From positions 1 to 18,688 of the forward strand of contig JACPBU010000003.1 of the NCBI GenBank assembly GCA_016180165.1: a DNA stretch of 18,688 nucleotides. Direction: 5' to 3'. Both the position numbers and the translations under genes were made by a program. Below are positions 1-6,900 of the stretch, piece after piece. The stretch is from Candidatus Woesearchaeota archaeon. Its GTDB lineage: Archaea; Nanobdellota; Nanobdellia; Woesearchaeales; JACPBV01. Numbering within the stretch: position 1 is the stretch's first letter; every line of letters starts with the position of its first letter. A model generated the notes under the pieces. It made no database searches, had not been told where the DNA came from, and saw only the letters and a program-made list of their open reading frames with translations.

Positions 1-2
1 AC

Positions 3-71
3 GGCGCAAAGCTGGATGCTCAGAAGAAATATATTGGAAGAAAAGCATTTATTATCATTCTCAAGCGTTAG
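3..71 (+). CDS. 3' end of an unidentified upstream gene (partial)
   Basis: Frame 3 is open from the window edge to a TAG at 69-71 and encodes about 22 residues ending KAFIIILKR. The alternation of basic and aliphatic residues looks like the last beta-strand of a cytoplasmic enzyme. Frame 1 is also open for longer but reads as low-complexity Pro/Phe/Cys sequence. The fragment is too short to name. The T-rich stretch after the stop (about 78-85) could end its transcript before the tRNA promoter. Confidence 0.45.
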   Translation, partial: GAKLDAQKKYIGRKAFIIILKR

Positions 72-112
72 GTTCTGCTTTTTCTGTCCCACACCCCCAA
101 AAACCCCAAAAA

Positions 113-119
113 TTAAATA
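113..119 (+). promoter_or_regulatory. TATA box for tRNA-Gly
   Basis: TTAAATA is centred about 29 bp before the first base of the tRNA acceptor stem at 145. This is the usual archaeal TATA-to-start spacing. No other start lies downstream within reach. Confidence 0.5.
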
Positions 120-144
120 CCCCCTGATGTTCTCAATGCCTTAT

Positions 145-303
145 ACGGCAGTGATCTAGGGGCTATGATACGAGCTTCCCAACATTTTCTTTTTAAGAAA
201 ATGAGCAAAAGAAGGGTGCAGCATAAGGCACACAGATGATTTGATCTCGCCCCTGCCCCATTGGAAACAGCTTGTTACCCGGGTTCGAATCCCGGCTGCC
301 GTA
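145..303 (+). tRNA. tRNA-Gly (CCC), intron-containing
   Basis: The acceptor strands are ACGGCAG (145-151) and CTGCCGT (296-302), perfectly complementary, followed by discriminator A303. The D arm is ATC/GAT (154-156 with 167-169), with a GG-rich loop and TA before the second strand. The anticodon stem is CGAGC (171-175) with GCTTG (270-274), containing one G-U pair. The anticodon loop is TTCCCAA after splicing, giving anticodon CCC at 178-180, which reads GGG. The T arm is CCGGG-TTCGAAT-CCCGG (279-295). The mature length is about 72 nt before CCA, and CCA is not encoded. The first pair is A1-U72, whereas tRNA-Gly normally begins with G1-C72. A73 is normal for archaeal tRNA-Gly. Confidence 0.88.
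182..268 (+). other. Archaeal tRNA intron in the anticodon loop
   Basis: About 87 nt separate the two exon halves at the canonical 37/38 position. Because base 182 and base 269 are both A, an intron of 183-269 gives the same mature tRNA. CCAA at 179-182 can pair with TTGG at 261-264, which would supply the 4-bp central helix of a bulge-helix-bulge splicing motif. The intron also holds an internal hairpin with 8-bp arms (ATTTTCTT and AAGAAAAT, 184-202). Confidence 0.75.
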
Positions 304-344
304 TTCCTTTTGATGATGCGATAAACTGGCTCGGAATCATTAAA

Positions 345-352
345 TTTAAATA
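345..352 (+). promoter_or_regulatory. TATA box, polyprenol kinase-like gene
   Basis: TTTAAATA is centred about 26 bp before the ATG at 375, so transcription should begin at or next to the start codon. An AGGTGA lies at 363-368 and could serve as a Shine-Dalgarno site only for transcripts starting further upstream, for example read-through from the tRNA. Confidence 0.6.
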
Positions 353-374
353 GCCGGCTTGTAGGTGAAGCTTT

Positions 375-959
375 ATGGCATTAAGCTGGTCGATGCTTCA
401 GGAGATTAAAAGAAAAGCTATTCATGGTGGCATCCTTCTGGTCATCATCCTCTATACCATCCTCGAGATGAGCGTCTCAAAGGAAGTTGCGCTCCTGGTC
501 TTGGTTTTTCTGCTTCTTATGATATTGGGATTGGAGTATATCAGGCTTGAGCTTCAGATTGAGATTCCGCTCATCGAGCAGTTCATCAGGGCAAAAGAAT
601 TGAGGAGGATGACTGCCGCAGTTTATTTTATGGTTGCCACCATCATATCCCTGGCCGTTTTTGATTTTAAGATTGCTCTTGCTGCATTGCTGATGACCAC
701 ATTTGGCGATATGGTGGCAGCTCTCACGGGCAGGGCTGTAGGGAAAACATTGCTTTTCAGGAATAAGACGGTCCAGGGGACTCTTGCAGAACTGCTGGTA
801 AACCTTATCATCGGTTTTATCCTTCTGGAAAATATTTACATTATCATCGGTATGGCATTGACCGCCACTATCGTCGAAACCTTTGTGGTCGAGATGGAAG
901 ATAATTTGTTCGTTCCCTTGTTCTCAGGCTTTGTTGGCCAATTGCTCCTGATGTTGTGA
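375..959 (+). CDS. CTP-dependent polyprenol (dolichol/phytol) kinase-like membrane protein
   Basis: A 194-residue, very hydrophobic protein with about six membrane segments. It has the landmarks of the SEC59/VTE5 dolichol and phytol kinase family, which is related to CDP-archaeol synthases and phosphatidate cytidylyltransferases: RKAIH near residues 13-17, GDMVAALTGRAVGK at 111-124, and KTVQGTLAELL at 131-141. The conserved acidic and Gly residues (D112, G119-R120, K131, G135-T136, E139) are present. In this family the GD and K..GT regions face the cytoplasm and bind CTP. The likely role is phosphorylating a membrane isoprenoid alcohol for glycan carriers or lipids. The substrate cannot be told from sequence. 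The gene appears to be a single transcription unit between the tRNA and a bidirectional terminator. Confidence 0.75.
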   Translation: MALSWSMLQEIKRKAIHGGILLVIILYTILEMSVSKEVALLVLVFLLLMILGLEYIRLELQIEIPLIEQFIRAKELRRMTAAVYFMVATIISLAVFDFKIALAALLMTTFGDMVAALTGRAVGKTLLFRNKTVQGTLAELLVNLIIGFILLENIYIIIGMALTATIVETFVVEMEDNLFVPLFSGFVGQLLLML

Positions 960-1046
960 TGCTGTAAAGAGGCGGATAGCCCTACCCAAAAAAAGAGAGG
1001 TATGAAAAAGAATTAGGCAAAGGAAAGAGTACTGAAAAATAAGATA

Positions 1047-1156
1047 TATCAATAATTGCGCAACCTATTGCTTATAGTTTCCCGCAATTATCGATATTGA
1101 GAATTGCGCCATAAGCGACATAAACCGCGCAATTGCCAATAAGAGACATATTGATA
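1047..1156. repeat. Nested palindrome, four concentric stems
   Basis: Four complementary pairs lie inside one another: TATCAATA (1047-1054) with TATTGATA (1149-1156); AATTGCGC (1054-1061) with GCGCAATT (1127-1134); GCTTAT (1070-1075) with ATAAGC (1111-1116); GCAATT (1084-1089) with AATTGC (1102-1107). The central loop is 1090-1101. The element sits between convergent genes and has no ORF. It resembles a small non-autonomous inverted-repeat element or a structured RNA. It shares GCGCAACC and TTGCGCC words with the element at 11568-11657. The flank 960-1046 shows nothing else. Confidence 0.6.
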
Positions 1157-1157
1157 A

Positions 1158-1197
1158 AGGAAAAAAAACAGCCTCAAAAATGGCAAGGTTTTTTCCT
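1158..1197. terminator. Bidirectional terminator between convergent genes
   Basis: AGGAAAAAA (1158-1166) and TTTTTTCCT (1189-1197) form an inverted repeat. On the minus strand an eight-T run follows the stop of the small membrane protein gene. On the plus strand a six-T run follows the palindrome. Archaeal polymerase terminates at oligo-T tracts, so the site could serve both directions. Confidence 0.5.
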
Positions 1198-1513
1198 AAG
1201 TGCTTTTTTTTGCCGTCTGAGAAACTGCTGCTTTCTGGGCAGCTTGAGTCTGAGGTGCAGAAACAATGCCAAGCGAGATTGTCTGCGTCCTGTTTTCTTG
1301 GTCGATGATGGGGATGGTATAAGCCCCGCTTGCCAGGATGCCGTTGATGACATTGCGCTGCTCAAGAAGCTGCCCATCCCGGATGCCCTGCGAATACGCC
1401 TGCTGAACCTTCTGCTGGAGTGAAAAAGAGATGCGCTGGTAAAAGATGAATCCAGCTAACAGGATAACAACAACGAGCAAAGCCCAAATCAGCAATGTTT
1501 TTTTGTCTTTCAT
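1196..1513 (-). CDS. Small single-pass membrane protein, unknown function
   Basis: A 105-residue protein starting MKDKKTLLIWALL. The ATG at 1513 is preceded by GGGGG at a spacing of about 9, so I prefer it to longer in-frame starts, which would run through sequence that does not look coding. Residues 8-28 form one membrane helix after a lysine-rich N-terminus. A helical, Gln-rich segment follows (QQKVQQAYSQGIRDGQ), then a beta-rich piece (GAYTIPIIDQENRTQTISLGIV) and an Ala/Gln/Lys tail. I do not recognise the family. The gene lies 140 bp downstream of PCNA on the same strand and may be cotranscribed with it. Confidence 0.7.
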   Translation of the reverse strand: MKDKKTLLIWALLVVVILLAGFIFYQRISFSLQQKVQQAYSQGIRDGQLLEQRNVINGILASGAYTIPIIDQENRTQTISLGIVSAPQTQAAQKAAVSQTAKKST

Positions 1514-1529
1514 TGGATTCTTGCCCCCT

Positions 1530-1569
1530 GCACGGCATATCCAAAATGGCTTATCCAGCACGGCATATC
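1530..1569. repeat. Short direct repeat upstream of the small membrane gene
   Basis: GCACGGCATATC occurs at 1530-1541 and again at 1558-1569, 28 bp apart, in the spacer between PCNA and the downstream gene, overlapping its ribosome-binding region on the minus strand. It could be a regulatory direct repeat or a chance duplication. Confidence 0.3.
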
Positions 1570-1653
1570 TGCCATCGTTTTGCCGCTGCGCCTGGCGAGC
1601 CCCCGTTGGTTTCTCCCATCTGCAATCGATGGAACAGCCAATCAGTCCCGCCA

Positions 1654-2394
1654 TCAATCATTTTCAACACGTGGCGCTAATATGAAGCTGAGTAAAAGCC
1701 TGTCCAGTTCTTTAAATTCTACTTTCAATGGATAATCCTTATTGAAATAAACGCTGGCATTATCGCTGAGTTTTGACCCGCCTATCATTTTCTTGAGGTA
1801 TTCGATGCTGTATTTTGACTTTGTTTTCTCTTCAGCTGCCTGGATCAGGACAGTATCTCCTTCAGCGATCTCGACTTTGACCTCAGAAAGGTCTCCTGAT
1901 GCCCTGATGGTAAATTTTCCCTTTTCAGCCTCAAAGCTTACCGACTCGGCCACAATATCGGCATCCTCGATGGCATTGGTCAGGATTGAAGATGGGAGGG
2001 TTATGCTTACAGGAAATTTCAATTCCGGAATTTTTTGCTCACGCTCTTCAAGCTCGATAGTGGGCAGGTTAAAAGTCCTTGTAGTAGCTCCCCGCAGCTG
2101 CACTTTGAGCTTGTTGCTCTCCAGCTCTAAAGAAAGCATATCACTGGGGCTTGCCCTCCTCAAGACCTGTTTAAGATTGCCCAGATTGATGGCGATCACG
2201 GCATCTTCTTTGACATCATATTCAGTAAAGCAGGAGCTGAGCAATTTGAAGATGACCATCGCAACATTGGCTGGGTCCATCGCAACCAGCTCAACCGCAT
2301 CCTTGGTAATCTTGAACCTTGCCTCATTGACAAGATCAGAAATGATGCTGATGCTCTCCTTAAGATAGCTTGGCTCAGCAAGTGTAAGCTTCAT
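1654..2394 (-). CDS. pcn: DNA polymerase sliding clamp (PCNA)
   Basis: A 246-residue protein with the archaeal/eukaryotic PCNA pattern throughout: MKLTLAEPSYLKESISIISDLVNEARFKITKD at the start, VELVAMDPANVAMVIFKL near residues 36-53, and a C-terminal LSFILAPRVEND. The length matches the family (about 245). PCNA forms a trimeric ring on DNA, tethers polymerase, and recruits ligase, FEN1 and RFC through PIP boxes. I chose the ATG at 2394 because GGGGGG lies 6 bases upstream; the ATG at 2400 directly abuts that run. It is the first gene of a minus-strand unit, with the 1196-1513 gene downstream. Confidence 0.97.
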   Translation of the reverse strand: MKLTLAEPSYLKESISIISDLVNEARFKITKDAVELVAMDPANVAMVIFKLLSSCFTEYDVKEDAVIAINLGNLKQVLRRASPSDMLSLELESNKLKVQLRGATTRTFNLPTIELEEREQKIPELKFPVSITLPSSILTNAIEDADIVAESVSFEAEKGKFTIRASGDLSEVKVEIAEGDTVLIQAAEEKTKSKYSIEYLKKMIGGSKLSDNASVYFNKDYPLKVEFKELDRLLLSFILAPRVEND

Positions 2395-2444
2395 GAACAT
2401 CCCCCCATTAAACCTTTAAACGCTGAAAACAGCTAATAGTTGCA

Positions 2445-2453
2445 TATTTAAAT
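2445..2453 (-). promoter_or_regulatory. TATA box for PCNA
   Basis: On the minus strand ATTTAAATA lies about 55 bp before the PCNA start, which would leave a leader of about 30 nt carrying the GGGGGG ribosome-binding site. A second TTTAAA at 2415-2420 lies about 23 bp before the start and is an alternative. Confidence 0.45.
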
Positions 2454-2527
2454 GGTTTGTGGTAGTGGAGAAGATAGGTTGCCTATTTTTCTTTAAAGGT
2501 GAGGGGGACTCCAGTTCAGAACACAAA

Positions 2528-2537
2528 TATTTTTATA
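2528..2537 (+). promoter_or_regulatory. TATA box for the small unknown gene
   Basis: TATTTTTATA is centred about 28 bp before the ATG at 2560. This favours that ATG, read from a leaderless mRNA, over the TTG at 2539 and the ATG at 2551. Confidence 0.45.
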
Positions 2538-2559
2538 GTTGCCCTTGGTAATGCCCTTT

Positions 2560-2871
2560 ATGATTGAGAAGTCAGGCAATGAACGCGATTTTCCCATCGA
2601 TAGGGTTGTTGATGTGTTGAGGAAGCATTATCATTCAAGGACATTGGAGTATGATGCAAAGACAGGCATTTATGTTGGCCCCGGTGATGTCGACCTTAGG
2701 GGCATTGGTGAAGGGATAGTCACCATAAAGAAGGGTGAGGCTGTCCTTAAAGTTACTGAACCGCCTGCCCGCATGGCTGATGCTTATGTGGTTTTAGTGC
2801 ACAAAAGATTGTGGGGTGGTTGGTCTTTGAAGAGGCAGATAATGCAGATAAAGGGAGGAAGACAGAAGTAG
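2560..2871 (+). CDS. Small conserved-looking protein, unknown function
   Basis: A 103-residue soluble, mostly beta protein. It has an N-terminal helix (RVVDVLRKHYHSRTLEYD), then GIYVGPGDVDLRGIGEGIVTIKKGEAVLKVTEP, then a basic, Trp-containing C-terminus (HKRLWGGWSLKRQIMQIKGGRQK) that could bind nucleic acid. I do not recognise the family. Start choice is uncertain: the frame also allows TTG 2539 and ATG 2551, and no Shine-Dalgarno site is visible, so TATA spacing decides. It is divergent from PCNA. Confidence 0.7.
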   Translation: MIEKSGNERDFPIDRVVDVLRKHYHSRTLEYDAKTGIYVGPGDVDLRGIGEGIVTIKKGEAVLKVTEPPARMADAYVVLVHKRLWGGWSLKRQIMQIKGGRQK

Positions 2872-2960
2872 GCTAATACTGTTATCTCTCTCCATCAGGT
2901 TTAAAAAAATATCAGGGTGATCAATTTCTTGAGCAGTGCAAGGGAAGTTAGAGTCGGGCA

Positions 2961-2996
2961 TTCCCTATTTCAACAAGAACATCTTTTAATAGGGGA
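2961..2996. repeat. Hairpin in the 2872-3048 spacer
   Basis: TTCCCTATT (2961-2969) pairs with AATAGGGGA (2988-2996), a 9-bp stem with one T-G pair and an 18-nt loop. It lies in a 177-bp spacer that has no ORF worth calling. It may be the transcript end of the 2560 gene or an upstream element of the phosphoesterase promoter. Confidence 0.35.
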
Positions 2997-3019
2997 TTTG
3001 GAAAGGGGTAGTTGAATAA

Positions 3020-3033
3020 CCACTATAAAGTGG
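3020..3033. promoter_or_regulatory. Dyad just upstream of the phosphoesterase TATA box
   Basis: CCACT-ATAA-AGTGG is a perfect 5-bp dyad ending 15 bp before the TATA box at 3049. Its position would suit an activator or repressor site. The evidence is symmetry only. Confidence 0.3.
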
Positions 3034-3048
3034 TGAGAGACAGGAAGA

Positions 3049-3056
3049 TTTAAATA
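3049..3056 (+). promoter_or_regulatory. TATA box for the phosphoesterase gene
   Basis: TTTAAATA is centred about 26 bp before the ATG at 3078. No Shine-Dalgarno sequence precedes the ATG, so translation is probably leaderless. Confidence 0.6.
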
Positions 3057-3077
3057 CACCTCCCTATCACAGATCGT

Positions 3078-3920
3078 ATGGAAATTAGCGCAACCTCGGA
3101 TATTCACTATCCGTCAAATGCCGAATGTTTGGAAGAGGTCATTAAGCAGATTAACGATTCTGAAATTGTTGTAATTGCCGGAGATATTGGTGACACCCTC
3201 AATAGGTTTAGTAGTGCATTACAAAAGTTTAAACGTTTTTCCGGAACAAAGATTGCAGTCATGGGAAACCATGATGTTTATTTAGAGAGAGGATTCTCTT
3301 CAATGGAAAAAGTGCCTGAACTTTCCAGAATTTGTCGAGAACATGGCTTCTGTTTGCTTGACAAGGAGCCCGTCATTGTGGGAGGTGTTGGGTTCGTTGG
3401 GAACATAGGATGGTATGATTATCAATTTGCCCAAACAAGATTAGATGAAAGAATTTCAGTTTTTCGAGGGAATAGAATCCAAAGCATCCCCCTAAGTGAG
3501 TTAAAAGATGCTGACTTTGCAACAAAAAGATTTAAAATAAATGGTCGATGGGTAAGTTGGGCAGATGGAGAAAATATTGACTGGAGTTACTCTGACAAGG
3601 GTTTTTTAAGCCTCCAAGTTGATAAATTGCGGAATGATTTAAAGAAAGTAACACCGGAGGTGGATAAAATTGTGTATGTTAGCCACCACGTTCCTATTCA
3701 TAACCTTCTTGAAATAAGGCCATTCGATGCAGAGTGGTCAGTCTTCAATGCTTATCAGGGAAGCCAGCGTTTAGGTGACATTGCTTTGGCAAATCCAAAA
3801 GTAAGAGCCATCATTTGCGGCCACAGCCACCTTTATCGAAAAGCATCTGTCCACAAGGTTCAATGTTATGATGTCAGTCGGGAATTGGGGGAACTGACAC
3901 GAACCGAGATTAAAATCTGA
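3078..3920 (+). CDS. Calcineurin-like metallophosphoesterase
   Basis: A 280-residue cytosolic protein with the full metallophosphoesterase signature: D8-x-H10 (SDIH), G35-D36 (AGDIGD), G63-N-H-D66 (GNHD), H203/H204 (VSHHVP) and G248-H-S-H251 (CGHSH). These residues hold two metal ions, and family members hydrolyse phosphomono- or phosphodiesters. The insert at about residues 113-180 (Tyr/Trp-rich, GRWVSWADGENIDWSYSD) probably sets substrate choice. The substrate is unknown. The gene ends one base before the end of the Fic giant on the opposite strand. Its codon choice is noticeably more A/T-rich than PCNA or RNase J, which may mean recent acquisition, though I have not computed this. Confidence 0.9.
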   Translation: MEISATSDIHYPSNAECLEEVIKQINDSEIVVIAGDIGDTLNRFSSALQKFKRFSGTKIAVMGNHDVYLERGFSSMEKVPELSRICREHGFCLLDKEPVIVGGVGFVGNIGWYDYQFAQTRLDERISVFRGNRIQSIPLSELKDADFATKRFKINGRWVSWADGENIDWSYSDKGFLSLQVDKLRNDLKKVTPEVDKIVYVSHHVPIHNLLEIRPFDAEWSVFNAYQGSQRLGDIALANPKVRAIICGHSHLYRKASVHKVQCYDVSRELGELTRTEIKI

Positions 3921-3921
3921 A

Positions 3922-6900
3922 TCAATCTATGGGGATTTCTAGCTGCCCATTGCTGATTGCAGTAGCCACTCCATATTTTACTTCAGTTACCCATTCAGGG
4001 AGAGAAAGGTAGGTATCGAGTGAAGTATCTCTTAGGTGGGCCGGGGGCACATACCCTGATTGGAGAATATAGTCCATAAAGAGTCGGCTTGTCCTGCCAT
4101 TTTTATCCCAAAAAGGGTGGATTGATACAAACTTTTGTTGGAATTCCGCCGCAAGCGCAATCCACTCTTCATATGATAAAGTGCAAGCAAGCTTGGCATT
4201 ATACTCATTAATTAATGAAACAAGCAAGTTATCAACTTCTTCTCCTAAGGGGTATCGAATGATCCCAACGACAAACTCTCCCGGATTTCTTTCCACATAT
4301 TGTCCTGTTGGGGAATCTTTCCCAAGGGCTGCAACGACACTTTTTAACATGTCACGGTAGGAATAATCACCAAGTGTCCCAGACGCTTCCACTGTTAATA
4401 AGGGGTTATTCTTTGCCGCCTCAAAAGTAGATTTTTTATAAATATTAAAAAAACCACCACTAACCTCAAATTCCCCTCCTTGCATCACATTTTCGTTCTG
4501 ACCCCTAAACTTGTTTTGCCAAAGTAATTCCCCAACTTTTTTAACCATGACCTTGCTGATTCTCCCTTTTTTCTCCCCAATTTGGGTAAAAAGAAAGTCA
4601 TCAGCAGATTTCCATCTCTCCCAAGCTCCCGGTTCAAGGGCATCATAAGCCATCCCAGGATTCTGGGCTAAATCCGGATTGGGAGTCCCATCGGGGTACT
4701 TCCCATTGAGGGCTTGTTGATAATGGTCTTTGTCAATGAACCTCCTCGCCCGAAAAGAATCTTTTCTTGTAATTTCCGAGGTGATTGGCCTAAATGTTGG
4801 ATTTGGAGGAACAGCCTCAGCCAATTGGGGTGATTTGGGCACCTTGCACGGTTTTGGGTCCACCTTTCTGACACACTCGCTTAAACCCTGCTTCTTTAAG
4901 GGCGATAGCTTTGTTTCTAAGGCTTGTTGAACTTTAGGTTCTAGTATTGCACTATTCAACCTCCCAATATTCTCGCTCCCAGTTCCCATCGCCACTGTTG
5001 CGACAGCGGCCGGAGATTCGGATTCCACCCCCTCAGCGATCGCTTCAGCAAAAAGATTTACATTGGATGTTAACCTAAGGGGGTGAAAGAAAAATCTCCC
5101 AGGCTCAACTTCTTCCACCGCAAGTATGGTGCTCAAAACATTATTGGAAAAACGTGCCACCCCGACCTTAAAGTTTGGAGGAATATCAAACAAGACCGAC
5201 ATCCATCTGGGAGTCTCCCCCATAGACATCTTAACCGATAGGCTTATTGATGTACTAAGGGTAACTTCCTGACCTCCAAGATTTAAGAAGATAGGCTCAT
5301 TGAGAACGCCAGTTACCATCTTATTTTCTGATGAAATTAGCCGCGATATCTGTTTTTCCAAGAACGCAGTTCCGAACCTTTGAACCACCCAACGACCTAA
5401 CCCCTCAGCAAGGTTTCCGCCGATTGCCACTGGAACGATTAAAGCATTTAAACACGACTCATAAGCCTGGATAAATTTCCTGCAATCATCTCTTGTGCTT
5501 GTCGGCTTGCACCATTCTGCATCAATATCGCTCTCAAAATCCAATGCAGCAGTCACACAATGATAGGAATCTTTTAGAAAGAAAAATCCCGCAAGGAGGC
5601 CTAAGGGAGCTTTTAACTCGGGCAATGCAAGCAGCACCCGGGGTATATAAATCTGGCCCAACACTGTAGCAACCACCCCTATCCCTAAGGCCGATCCGTA
5701 GACGATATTTGCCTTCCAGATGCTTTCCGGCGGTGAGCAAAACAAATCCCTGCTTTTTGAAGGGAACAAGCTTATGTCCCCGCTATAAACCTCTGTTCCA
5801 GTCGAAATGTCGTCATCAAAAGGGGAGATTCCATCATTATAAGCAGCCTCATAACCCGTCTCCATGTCTTTATTGCAGTTTAAGTCGATAAAGTTTGTTG
5901 TGCCGCAAAGAGCGCCTTCGGGATTAGTATTGAGGACAGCGAATGGGTGAACTTGTTTTGCCGTTACTGGAATAAAATATTCCCCATAGGAGAAGGCATC
6001 TCCTTTGTTGTAAGATTCAAGTTTGGTGTCATCAAACACTCTTGGAGGTTCAAGAAGGCTCAGCGTCGGTGACCCAATAACTATTGAGGTATAATCGGCA
6101 ATCCCATCCTTGTTTAAATCCTGGAAAGCATCATCTTCTGTAAAATCATCGCAATCCGGGAAAAATGAAGTATCCGGGAAAGGGAAACAATCCCTTTCTT
6201 TTATGCAAAAATCATAATTGGCAAGGCAATTTTCTCTGATGGGCTGAGGGATAGAATCTACTTGAAGATATCCATCAATTATCACTCCCTCAAATCCTTC
6301 TTTCAAATAAGCCCTATTGATATAGGAGCAAAAACCCTTTCTTGAAGCTAAAAATTTATCTCCGTCGTGGTCAAGGCCTCGGCCATAACAATCCGGATGA
6401 TCCCCATCTTTTAGCCTTGCCTTCATCTCCCCGACAACAGCCGATTCATATGAGCACTCCTCAGCATCAAAATCGACTTTATCGATATTCTTCCCAGTTC
6501 TCAGCCCTCTTTTTCCCGTCGGATCAAACTTTGAAAAGATTTGATTGAGGCTTATTTCGGCTGTGCTTGAAAATCCATCTCTGCATTTATCTTTTTTTAC
6601 ACAGGAAGTCTTCAATTGGAAAGAATAGCCTTCTCTTGGAGAAATCTCCCTTTTGCAGGCGCTATAAAATCCATTAAAGTCTAATTCACCATATCTGCCT
6701 GAAACGACTGAAGACTCTTTTTCAGGGAGGCATGAATAAAGGGTCTCATCATAACCCTTGAAACTTAAACCGCCGTCGGAATCATAGGAAGTATATCTCT
6801 TGGTACCGCATTCCGCATCACCATTTGCTCCAGCTGGCGAATAGATGCACTCAACACCAGTTTCGGGGCTTTCCGGTACCCCCAATCCTTGCATTCCAAA

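Noticed and set aside
145..303. Reading the tRNA as a type II Leu or Ser tRNA with a long variable arm
   Set aside because: That reading leaves a mismatch in the anticodon stem (CGAGC against TCTCG). Using GCTTG at 270-274 gives five pairs, a normal 4-nt variable loop and an intron at the usual position.
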